DNA of 16,125 nucleotides, from positions 1-16,125 of the forward strand of contig JAOXYB010024803.1 in NCBI GenBank assembly GCA_028565635.1. Reading direction: 5' to 3'. The notes under the pieces are model-generated. The model did no database searches, was not told the origin of the DNA, and saw only the letters and a list, made by a program, of their open reading frames with translations. The translations under genes were made by a program, and so were the position numbers. The DNA is from Phoronis ovalis. Lineage: Eukaryota; Phoronida; Phoronidae. Below, piece after piece: positions 1 through 12,400 of this stretch (position 1 is the first letter of the stretch; every line of letters begins with the position of its first letter).

Positions 1-477
1 CAGGAGAAAATGTCATCCAATCTACAACTTCATTTCCATGTTCACCTTTACCAAATCCAACAGCTATATATTGTTCTTTTGACAGAGGTGAATCTTCTTC
101 TACTACTAAAGTAACGCTCAATTTATGAGGATGGCTTGTAGATCTGTGTGAAGCTTCTATTCTACCATCGGGCAAGGTCAGATCGTAAGTGCTCAAAGAA
201 CATTGAGGAGTACTTTCTAAACCTTGTGAATTCCTTATTTTGACGGTAAAATATAAAGGTATTCCACCGACTAGAACTTTTGGCTCTAATAAGGCAGAAC
301 CTTCCATATCTGTCCAGTCTTGTATATCACTTCCTCCTAAATTGGATCCAATGGCATATCGTCTTTTGATGTCGCTCACTTCATCCTCGGCAGTAACTTC
401 CAACAAGAAAGCAGGATTTGTAGGGTCAAGATTTTCAATTTGTGTAACTTTGCAGCCTTTACTAACACTTCGTTTAC
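1..477 (-). CDS. Exon 31: fibronectin-III-like extracellular region, runs off the window
   Basis: 158 codons to the window edge. After KRSVSKGC it reads RYAIGSNLGGSDIQDWTDM, then PLYFTVKIRNSQGLESTPQC and DLTLPDGRI. The order 'Y.iGs..GgsDi..W', 'lYFtVk..Ns.Gl' and a late Cys is that of fibronectin-III-like repeats in large extracellular invertebrate proteins. A new strand-rich unit begins at LVVEEDSPLSKEQYIAVGFG. Identification as FN3 is by pattern only. Confidence 0.85.
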
Positions 478-3400
478 CTGAAATGTGTTAGAATGTGATC
501 TTTAGAAATCGACTTAATGCGGGAAATATTTTCCGCTGACATTTAGAATACTGACCCAACAGTTCTAACTGCATTTCCAAATATACTTCTACAAACTCTA
601 ACGCAGTTTCAAAAGTATAGTCTGGTAACTGCTTGATGCATTGCATATATTAAATAATATATTGAAAACAATATCTTTTCTGAAGACATGATGATTAAAC
701 CTCAGCCAATATTCAGTAAACAAGTCCGAAGTAGTAACCACTTTCCTTTGCAAACGTTATACAGTGTATATACTTGATTACTATGCTTTTACATTATGAA
801 TATACTCATACTTTTGCTGTATGCTGTCGGTAGCGTTGTTGGAGGAGATTGATCCTTTTCAACAATTGGGATGTTGAAAATATTACGGTTTATAGAAGGT
901 GCAGTATAAGACCAAAGTTTCCATCTCCATGTCTTTTTGAAAAAGAATAATCTTATTTTAACGAATGCATTTAACTCTAGTCTCAGAGGAACTAACAGTA
1001 GATCCATTCTAGCTCTGAAAAAAATGACATTTGAGTAATAATTATTGTTTGCATCCATTTTTCACTTTTAACATCTGTTTAATTAATATATGAACAGTAG
1101 AGCTGTAGCCTAATTTCAAAATGTTACAGATAACATTATCAGTGCGAACGTTGAATATTAGGTTGTATATTTTGTTCTGCCTTATTATGAAAAATCAGAG
1201 AAAAACTAAACTAAAGGTTTGTGTCCGACATGACACACTATCTTGCTCCATGTTAACTGGAATAAGAAATAAATGCTTTGTTGTCACTATAAATTATAGT
1301 ACATGTTTTCCTTATAATATGTCGTGCATTAAACTTAAAACAGAAGGTAATTATATAAATGCAGCATTACGACTAAAAAATGGATAAGAAGTATTTAAAT
1401 TTCATAAAGAAGGTCAATCTACACACTTACCCAATATCTAAAGGAAACTTGTTAAATTTTATCGTTCCCACTAAAGGAAATCTTGTTTCTAGTAGATAAC
1501 CAGTTAAAGATATTCCGGCTGATGCAATGCCTATGCTTACAGCTGCCGACCCCCATACTTTTGCTCCAACCCAGGGCGTAATTTCAAGCTAAAAAAAGAG
1601 AACATACTAATATTATATTTATAAAAGGACAAGAATGTTAAGATTACATTTATAATTTTATTTTATAATTTTCTGGATATTTTCGATAATTAAAACGGGT
1701 TAATGTTAATTATCGGGAATATCCAGAAATTAGTGCATGGAAAATCATTATAGTTCCAAAACAGATGTTTCAGCAGTTTTGATAAAGGCAAGTTTAAAAA
1801 AAATCTAAAATATGGCTTTCAGTTTTTGACATAGAATCCATTTTGGGTGTATATTAATATAAACAGGAATCGCACAAAGGATTGTTGATACTGGTGTGTA
1901 AGTGAGTAACTGACTGGTTGAGTAAAAAGAACCGATGCAACAACAGCATGTCTTCCTTCTTGGCTGTTGTAAGCCATACATATTTTAGGTTTACTATGCC
2001 AGTGAAACTCACCTTTGCATTCATACTGAGAAAACAAACTCCAAGTTGGATATGAACACCAACAGCTCCACTAGCTCCGAATTCTGGAATTATGCAACAG
2101 CGTGATACAAATAACATGCCATTAAAACGTGGAAACACACTGAACGATTTAAGGATATTTACTCTGATTGGTTAACATGAATTATTGGAGCAAATGTTAA
2201 ATGTTAAAAGGGGTGTCGATTCATTGTAGAAAAGTTATTATGGACACTTACACCTCATGAATGCAAATAATACACATTTGATATTGCGTAGGTAACCACT
2301 GGTATAGCTTCTGGTTCACAGTCTAGATCTTATCACCTGTTTTCTATGCTGACTAATAACCCGACATATATCTACAGTGAGCAGTACCTGCTTTTTTTAA
2401 AGCTATATTAGTATAAATGAGTTAGAAACTTTATGATTTTGTTTTTGTTTTCACAAGCTGCATAATAATTTTGACAGATAAAAATTTAATTAAAATTACT
2501 TACGTAGATGTATTGGTATAAATCCTAAAACGAACCAATAATTATATACGAAAAATGGTACATCTACAGGAGGAAATGGAATAGTTCCACTAACGCAAAT
2601 GTCATACTTTTCTGGAAATTCGTTCGACAAAATTGCTACCAACAATTCCGGATTATCAATAAGCTGAAAAATGCAAGAAATACAATGATAATTTTTGACA
2701 ACATAGGGAAATTTAGATTTTCATGTCCTTTAATAATTTTTGTTAAATGATGAAACCTTAATCTTCTAGTTAGAAATCAACCAATGATAATTTCGGATTC
2801 AGAATTCTGTTTTAAAGAAACATATGTATGAGCTAGCACTACATTGTATTCTCGATTATGCATTGTAATCTGTTTTAATTGTATTTAAACTGATATAACA
2901 AATGTATTTTAATTTGATTACTACTGATCTAATGCGTGTGTGTTGATTTTAATCTAGTCCTACTTACAGCATCAAGTGTGGCAACCCTCAACTCATTCAA
3001 AAATGTTAGCATATTGCGTCTATTTCCTAAATTGTTATCCAAAACTTCATTTACGAAGTATTGTAGCTTCATATTTTTTATTCGATCAGAAGTACCATCA
3101 TTCGCTGGCCCTATCCGATAAAACAATTACAACATAATTTTATTTAAGGCAAAGCTAGCCGTAGATGTTACTAAACATACTATTAAAAGCTTGAAAACAA
3201 CATCAAAAAAAAAATTCTTACAGTTCTACTGTGATCCTGGAATAAATTTGGTACATTTACTTGTACAGGCCCGTTATCTGCATTTTATATATTATACCAG
3301 ATAACAATCAATTGCTTTCGTCACCTCGACATAGAATGAATAAAATATTAACTAATTTATGTCTATTCTAATAATTTCAAATGGTTACTCACCAACAAAG

Positions 3401-6400
3401 CAGGGGTTGGCTGGCTTATTAATTAGGACTTCATCAAATATTTGATTTGTTTTTGTGCAGGTCGGATAATAAGAAGAACATAGTTTAGCATTAGTAGATA
3501 TTAAAACACTATCTTGTTGTCCTATATATATTTTAAGCTTGACCAACAAATTCATCTTTTCAAATCCTCCAATTGGTATGTCAATTAAGTGTTCATCAGC
3601 TGCAACGCGGAGAAATCATTATACTAATTATAATCATTACTTAAAACTTCTGATGTTTCAAGTTCCTTGTTGCGCATTATTCTTGATTGGTAATTATGTT
3701 TGCGGTATAAAGTATTTAACCCACACCGAGCACGATGTTAGGCAACATATCGAAGGCGGCATATACTAGACAGGGAACATTGAAAAAAATCGAAATCTTG
3801 TATTTCATATTACAAAACTTTATTCTACATAATAATAAAAGTCCAATATATCTTAAGAGGATTTGTGGATAGGAATCAGAGTATATACCAAAATTATCCA
3901 TATTCTTTATCAATCGATGGAATTTCCCAGACAGAAGAAATCTATTTTGATTCATCTTTTGATGCAAGACGTGCCAGGGAGGTGGGACATAAAATAAGTC
4001 ATATAACACTTTACCACCTAAGGTGCTACATAGAAAAAAATATGAAAAGCCACTGACTGTTTATATATCATTTACGTTCTGAGATGGACAAAGATAACAT
4101 GGATAATAAACCTATGGTTGTCTTCAGTTGTACTGATTGAATGTAGATGATTTGCACAATGTTCTTAGTTGATATATATCATATGTTAACTGGTTTCGGA
4201 TCAAGGTTTCTGTCGTGTAAATTCTACTCATACTACTACTGACAATACTTACCAGATAAACCAAACGAGTTGAACCGTCCATCGACTTGAAAATCTATTT
4301 TGTTAGAGCAAGAATTCCTGCGAAGACCCAGCTTTATAACTTTTTGAAAGAATGCTAGCTTTACAACAATACCGCACGTGACGCCCAAACAGTCTTCGTG
4401 TGGGTCGCAGAAATGTCCAAAACCTCTAGCTACTCCTTTCCGTATATCAGGACAGACTTAAAAACAAAGTGTTCACTCTATTGCAAAATCAACATTTTCG
4501 ATTATTAACAGATAAAATGATGCATATGATTGCAATAATTAGTTGCCTGAAATTTAGACTTAATTCATTACTCTACTAAAACAGCACTGCATTGTTTTTG
4601 TGCATACCTGATGGAGGAATTTCCAAAAACTCTATAACCATCTTGTCAAATGTTCCAGTATCTTCTTTTCCCTGTCTTTGTAACATATACCTTAGTCGCC
4701 TTGGGGTCATCGAAGCTGGATGTTGAATAGGTCTTTTTCTCAAGAACGCCGCTAACTGTGTTACAAGAGATTCTAACATTTCCAGTTTTGCAGTTTGTTT
4801 ACCGGTAGATAATATAAGCATTATTTGCTGCAGCCGCATTTCATTGATGTTCAAGGCATCTAATAAGTTGGGTGGTCCTTTTGCTTTGACTTGCAATGCA
4901 TTTTGCACAATGTTGGTAATTTTGCTGAAACTATTTCAAAATAGACCAAGTTATGATAATAACTATTTATTTTGACTACTTTTATCAACCGTTTACGAGA
5001 ACACAACAAATGTTAAATATTCGGAACTCATGCATGAAGTTCGTTCATTGATTCATACATTAGGTTCCTATCTCGTATTGAGGTTAATATAAAGGTTTAG
5101 TATACTAGACTCTTAAATTTATTGCAAGCATTTCATTCTTTATCTGTTGTGAAAAAGTCAAAATTAACTACTAGGATATCATTCTAATTCATTTAACGGG
5201 AGATCAAAAATCCGTGTCAAACAATGTGCCAGCAATAACAACTATGTCAACCAAAACGGGCAGAGCTTTGTAAAGGAAGGGTGACCTACGGAAATGTCTG
5301 ATCTTCAGATTTCGTCACCTAAATTTTTGAAAATATTTTTTAAAATAATTAAAATTATATCCCAGAGCAGTGTATTTTATGCTACATTGCGATAATTATT
5401 TTATTCACTTTTACTATATAAAGCATTTTAAGAATGCATATTATGTTATCAGATGAAAGGCAAAACGATCTTTTCGGAGTTCAACTTAAAGACAATGTGC
5501 AGAAATACATACGTTGGTAATTCGAAAACTTGCAAGAAGTTCTTAAACTTCTGAGTGGCATTCTTGAACGACTCTGCAAATGTATTAGTTGTACTATAAT
5601 CCAAACCAGGTGGTCGATATTTGTAATCAAATTTTGGATCATCGTCATCTTCGAAGAAGGGATTTTTTTCTAAATTTGTAACCGCATCCTTTTTAACCTT
5701 TTCAATAATCTCTTTAATTTTATCTATGATAGATCCTTTATCAGCAGTCTGGCCAAGGTATGTGAAACTTCGCTCAGCACACTCAACTATCCATTTTGGC
5801 TTAGGAAGAATTTGATCAACGAACGGTGTGGGATCAACGTATTCATATTTTTCCTCATCTTCATTGGCTGGATTTGCAGTTGTTGGAATTTTTCTCATTA
5901 CAATATGAATAAAATTTATCTCACAGTTCGACCTCTGTACAGTGCCTAATTGTTGTCCAGCATTGTATACATTGTTGTCGTCGAAAGTTTGAATATTGGT
6001 CAACAGTATCTCGTATTCACTTAAAACTGCTTCTTTTGATATGATTTTAATTTCACCGTTTAGACTTCTGGTAACGAGACCAGTCACTGGAGAAACCACC
6101 TAAGGAGCAACGTAAATCTAATTAGTAGGCAGGACAATTCTAAAAATAATACTGTTCATCAAAGGCGCCATTTGTACTAAATTAATTTCGCCAATAGTTT
6201 GGAAATTGTATAAACAGAGTTCGAAACCTGAATAATAAGCCCGGCTAATTAGCTTCTGACAATTAATTTAGTTTCAAAAAACTACTTATACTCGCGACCT
6301 TATTTTATTGAAGGTAGCTTTATGCAAGGAACATTTCATGAGCAGTCAGTTAATCATTTAGTAATATTAAGATCGCTAAAGTTCGAAGTGGCCTTATAAC

Positions 6401-9400
6401 CGTGTATTTATATTACTCATAATGTCTTTTTACATGTTGGATAGATAACTGGAATATCAGTGACTAACTGATGTTATATTAATTAAATGAACTTACTTTC
6501 ATTCCCACTGGTGCATGCACGTCGATACCTGTTTTATTTCCACCAGCAGTCGAAGGGAAGACTCCGCAGGCACATGAACTTTTCTCACAGTCGACTCTCC
6601 GTCTTGGAAATTTCGGGTTAAATTTTGGACCTAAAAGTTTTTGAATAAGGGCCGTTCCCTTCTTAACCCTACAAAATGCACTTGTTGTTAGTGCTGGTTA
6701 TTAAATGACATTTACTAAAGTGGCGAGTAGCCTCATTTGAGGTACTGGTATTCAATTTATTGCTAGAAATGTTTAATATTAGGACTCCGCTTTTATAGAT
6801 TAAAAACAAATGTTCGCGAATGCAACTGGAGCAAAGTGATAGCAGCGGGGATGGAAAATAGAGATTGCCCGAGTGGACCACTCAGATATATAAAATGTCG
6901 GTAATCATATAAGCTGGTTAATGGCATAAAAAAAACTCTAAACAAGTGGTTAAGGAGGTTTTAAAATGGACCCTAAGCAAGACATCTGCCGAAATTTGCA
7001 CCCTATCTAAAAAACAACAAATACTCCTAAGCAAGACTTGTCGTGCAAAACAGACTCTAAGCAAAACCAGGGTTAAAAACCATATACTTTTTGGTCAAAA
7101 TTGCTGTTTTCGTACCCCAAATACGAACCTGGTCCTAAAATAAACACCCTTTTCAGGCGTTTTTATTATAAGGAGGATGATTACCCAATGTTTTTTTGAA
7201 TAACTTTTTAATGTGAAAAACTCGTTAAAATATCGTTAGTATATAAACGTACAGGTCTAGAAAATGCATGAATCTTACACTGATTTTAAGTCATAATAAG
7301 CCTTCTTGACTGATCGTATCACATCAAATACAGAGTAGAATGCATCTAAAAATGGTTGAGCTAAGGCTTTCAGTTCTTTTACTGGACTTAGAGTATCTTT
7401 TATCAAATCCATAAATTTCTTCGCAATTAACAGTTCTTGCTGCTCCTGCAAAACGGAAATATGTTTCTTATTAATATAAACATAATTGGTTTCCTAAAAA
7501 TCACGACTCCAACAGTTATAAGTCACTAGACAGCCATATGGAATAAAAAAAGCGGCGTATTTTTATAATAAGGCTTTCATTTATTTATATTATTGAAAGA
7601 ACATTAATATATCATAATATTGAATAAGTCATAAATTGAAACAAAAAATAAAAACAGCTAAGAATGGAAAAGAATTAACTGTACTTAGTAGGCTTTGTAG
7701 AAACTGTTATACTATTTATGAAACAAACACGTGTACTTAAATGTTGCAATTTTAAAAGTTGTTTAGTTGCCGAAATATATTAGGTACAATATAATGTAAT
7801 TTGGTGACGTAAAACTTGAACAAAAATAATAGTTCAGCTGAGTTCTCATTTCCTTCTTGTCAGATCTAATAAACTCAACAATTATTGATTTTTACTTTAA
7901 TTTTGTAATATTTGGAAGTTAAACTGACACGTAAAATGTTGTAGATTTTATTATTATTTAACTTACGTACCATGCTTACAATGCCATCACCAGGGCCAAC
8001 TCGGAGATCCACTACTTGAGAGTAATCGTACTTTGACAGTCGTTGGATAAAACCAATAACTTCGGTCAAAGCAGCTTTTATATCTGCCCACAATTCGGTA
8101 AACTCTTCACGAATATTCATCCAATATGGAAGCTTTCCTAAATAAAGTAAATGAACGACTAACATTAATCACTTGAAGTGGTGATTCAATTTGTAACTGT
8201 TGTACTGATATCTGTGTGGTCACTCATAGTTTCTGTTGATAAATAAATAGTTAACATTCATAATCAACAGACATATTTACTCAAACACGTGATTCTCGTG
8301 AATTCATGGGTCTACTCTGACTGGACCTTAGTAACCCTTGCGCAATTCAGGACGTGCTTAGACCTGGCCGGCATTATATCCACGGACAATCACCGCTGGA
8401 CATCCAAGAACTCTTGAAATACTCCTTTTTATCTGAGAGGTGACCTCACCAGGATACTCTGTGAACACTTGAATGTTGGGCACAGGTTTAAGTTAATTCA
8501 ACTGAAGTACGAGGTTCATTTTCGTAATATTATACATATTTCATATTTTATTAATTAAATATAAAATCAGTATGAATTTCATTCTTACAACTTATGTTAC
8601 GTTTTACTGAAATCTATAACATAACATAACGAATACAAAACTTACCAGATAGAAAAAAGCAAGATTCAATTATCTTCTCTTTCGCCCCAATAAGCATTGA
8701 TAAGGAAAGTTTAACTCTAAATAAAATAATATTTCAGAATATAATATATATATTTACAGAAAAAAACATCAATTTGCTTAGATACCCATAATGCATGTGG
8801 TTACTTACATTAATTGTCCCAACACTAGAAGTTAGAGGTGTAAGTTACCGATTAAACAATTACTGAAAGCAGCTCGTGCAAGCTGAATCAGTTCTAAGTT
8901 TTTTCATAGATTTTATACATTTGTGAAGGTTGGAACAGTAAAAGGACTCAAAGCAAACAATTATCAATTAAGCTTAAGCTTACTTCAGAATTGCCTTGCC
9001 AACACCAGTAATAGCCTGTAAAGGGTTTCGAAACAGTTTCTTTACGCCATCGATAGCTAACTTGATGGCATCAACAATCTGTCTTGCTGCAAACGGCACA
9101 GTTACTGTAATAGTGTCAACAATACTCTGAAATTACAAAGCAAGAATTATATATGAATCATTAAACTGGTGTTCATGTATTCTACATGCGATATATAGTT
9201 ATACTAATTAATGGATATGCTTCGTGCAGCTACAGAGTGACAGCATGATTCTTTATCCGTTACCTTATACAAGCTCAAGCTAAAAGTCCAATTGAATTCG
9301 GTTCAAAGTGAAAAAGTATCTTCAATTTACATATCTATAGATGATGTTTGATTATTATTCCCAAAGCATGCTGTAAATGTGGGAAGATCAACATGCAACT

Positions 9401-12400
9401 CTCTATTGATCAGGCCATGTCTACAAATAATCTTTCAGAAATATGAAATCAAAGCAACAATTTGTTTGATGAAATCTATAGTACTTACATTGTAAAAGTT
9501 CATGACATCCGATTTAACATCATCTATGAAATGTTTCACACGATAAAAGACACGTTTAATAGTTCTAACCCAAGGGAGACCCTCGTAATTGCTAACTTCT
9601 TTAGCAAACTCTATTAAACGATCTTTCAGTAACTTCAGCTTGTTCGGAAACTCTTTGACAATATTTACTATGTCATTTATAATCCCTTTCAGTCCTTTGG
9701 TTTTGATCAGATTTATAACTTTCTTGAACGCTGTAATAGCGCGAACAATGGGGATTCGCACACTATCAACTGCGCTATCAAAAACATTTGCAAGATCTTT
9801 GACATTGTTAATTCCAAAATCCTATAAAAAAACAACATGTAAGTTCTTCAGACAAAGTCAAATCAATTTTAAATCTCAAGTACCAGCTTGGATAATACTA
9901 TGAATAATTATTAATACATTTTAATTAAAAATGGTGTTTAAACTCTGTCAATGTACATGTTGAAAGCATGTACAGTAGCTCCGGTTAAATCTTTGTGCTT
10001 TGAACACTAAATTAACACTAAATAGTTTACGTCTTTTGGAATAATACCATCAGTAAAGTAGCTCTGGTGTAATGAAATGCCAAGCAATACCTTAAGTATG
10101 TTCAAGTCATACATAATGTGCGCTTCGTAACATGCCAATGCTCGAAACACATCAAATCGGATACCAACAATTCCCAAAAGACCTGATGCCCAGGCCTCAT
10201 TGTGAAGATCAATTTCAAAGAATCCTGACAAAAGTTCTGAAAAATATTTCAAGTCCTCACTAAAAGTTACCCAAAACACAATTGACTGTATGTGAGAAAC
10301 GATGAGTAATGAAGCCCTAAAGCTAGCCAGTTTCCCCGCTTACAGGTGTATCAAAGGGTGCTGTAACAGGTAATTAAAAACGCACTGTATTGCCATTAAA
10401 AAAATTATGATTTATTGTCTAAAACTTGTTATTTTGCTACAATTGAGTTTGTTAGGTGAATGAAGCTTAACTCTTCCGCAAAGGTTGAGTATGTTGTAAA
10501 TGGAAAATTACTATGTACTTTCAAATACTAGGAGACGAGTAAGAATTTAACGGACATACAGTAACTCCTCTGTGCACGTTGCCACTGTCACTTACTTAAT
10601 TTTAATTCCAACCTGTTACGTATAATGAGACCAAAACTTGCCCCAATCTGCGATGTTCCAATTGTTTTTGACCAATCAATACCAGGCATTTCCAATTTAA
10701 AACTCAGTTTTTCTAATAAGCTTGCAAGATCACGCTTTTTCAGATGTACGGCGACTGGATATGTGTAGTATTTTCTAAAAAAAGATGCTTGCTGCAAGCA
10801 AAGGCAATGCAAAATTCTTTATTTGTTTTTTATAAATGCTCTGTAGTATTGGGATTTTTATGTTAATCGGGTAAAAATGCACAATATATTGTCCGGATAT
10901 ATTGGCAATTAAAATATAAACGATCATTGTATGCTTACGAGAATACCATGTTATGTTCTGTTTCTGTCATGTTGCGTAACTGTGGATGTTTCTTGTATAA
11001 CTTATAAGCCATTTCACTGACAGTATGGTGGTCGTCATTTATTAAAGCATCAAGAAGAGTTTCTGCACTCTAAAAGAATAAAGTTATCGTGTTTTCCAGG
11101 GAAAAAAAATAAAATATCATCCTAAAAAACTATTGAAAGACTTGTACAAGTGTTATTAGCAGACTTGCACATGTAGTATTAGCAATGAGAAAGAAATATT
11201 CCAGTGTGACGCGGGATTAAATTAAAGCATGCTATTAATCAGCCGGAATAAATCCAGCCGCTGGTGCTCTGTTCGCGTAGAAATAGAATACTAGCTACTG
11301 AATTTATTCAGAATGACCATTATATAAATAATTTAAATAATCTTAGAAGATTTGTTTATGAGTTGAACAATGTTTAAACTTGATATTCTAGTTCTATATT
11401 TTACTGTACGTGTCGTTAATGAAGATAATAGTCAGACATATGTCCAGCTGTTTATCATGGTAATTGTATGATTTTTTAATTGCAACCAATTCTTATTTTA
11501 TACCTTCTTGCACTTATACCACCTAAGGGAATGAACCCCAGCTCGTCTCCATGCGGAATGACCAGTGTTTACTTGCACGTACGACACAATGTGTCCTAAA
11601 GCGTCGTCATGTCCTGTATTGCCGAGAGCCTCAATCAGAACCATTTTCGATACTTTATGATCTTCCTCGGTTTGGTTGTGTTCATTCACAGAACGTCGAA
11701 TTCTAGATGATGGTATCGCTCCTAAGGACCAAATAAAAGTAACTGTGTACTATGTGTACATATTAACATTGAGAAACTGGTTAAGAAACATGGTTGTTAT
11801 AAAAATGAAGGCAGATCTACAATGAAACTGAAGAAAATGATATGTAGGTAAAAATGTACTTGTACAGTTGAGGTTTATCTATTATACCAATCAACTTTGA
11901 TCATTATACTTACTCCCATCATGGTAGGTCAGCCAGTCGCTTAATTTCGTCACAATATCTTTTGCTACTTTTGGATCTGTCACTGACAGTGTTTTCCCTA
12001 ATGCTCCGAGGCTGAGGCATGCACGGTGTATCTCAACAGCGCTCGCACTATGGCTACCTGAACACAAATTTGACATAACTTTACGTATAAAAAAATAAGA
12101 ATGTGAACAGTTATTATAAACTAATTGAATATTTAAATGTAAAAACTAAGATTGCATAGTTTAAGCTGCAATTAAAATTATATTATTCCTTAAGCGTCAT
12201 GGCAGTTAATAAAAAATTAAGCATCAACAATTATTTAAATAAATACAGGCCTGATATATTTTACCTGGTATTTAATCTTAATCAAAGACTCTTCTGGTTT
12301 AGAAATCATCATGTACCGAAGATTAAAAGTGAAAGCCAAACTGATTTAAGAATTAACCAATGTTAACTAGTTTTGGTTATTATTAAAAAAAATATTGTAA

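Noticed and set aside
240-491. 83-codon plus-strand open frame
   Set aside because: It is the antisense of exon 31, whose minus-strand frame is open for 158 codons, has FN3-like patterning and follows a good acceptor.
1121-1387. 88-codon plus-strand open frame in intron 29
   Set aside because: Intron-like AT composition, no recognisable motif, and it falls between two exons that join in perfect phase.
2504-2560. Transmembrane helix in exon 27 (PFFVYNYWFVLGFIPIHL)
   Set aside because: The stretch is short and broken by Asn, Pro and Gly, and the adjoining exons show the same alternating hydrophobic pattern expected of lipid-facing strands.
3716-4056. Overlapping open frames on both strands in intron 24, considered as a nested gene or extra exon
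   Set aside because: No splice sites fit the host gene phase, no protein family is recognised, and exons 24 and 25 already join correctly.
5513-6668. A free-standing bacterial-type M23 peptidase or recent horizontal transfer
   Set aside because: The domain is split by an intron, its codons and composition match its neighbours, and its Cys pattern resembles animal LECT2. It also lacks one zinc ligand.
9589-9903. 104-codon plus-strand open frame
   Set aside because: It is an antisense shadow of exon 16, which has strong splice sites and phase 0 joins.
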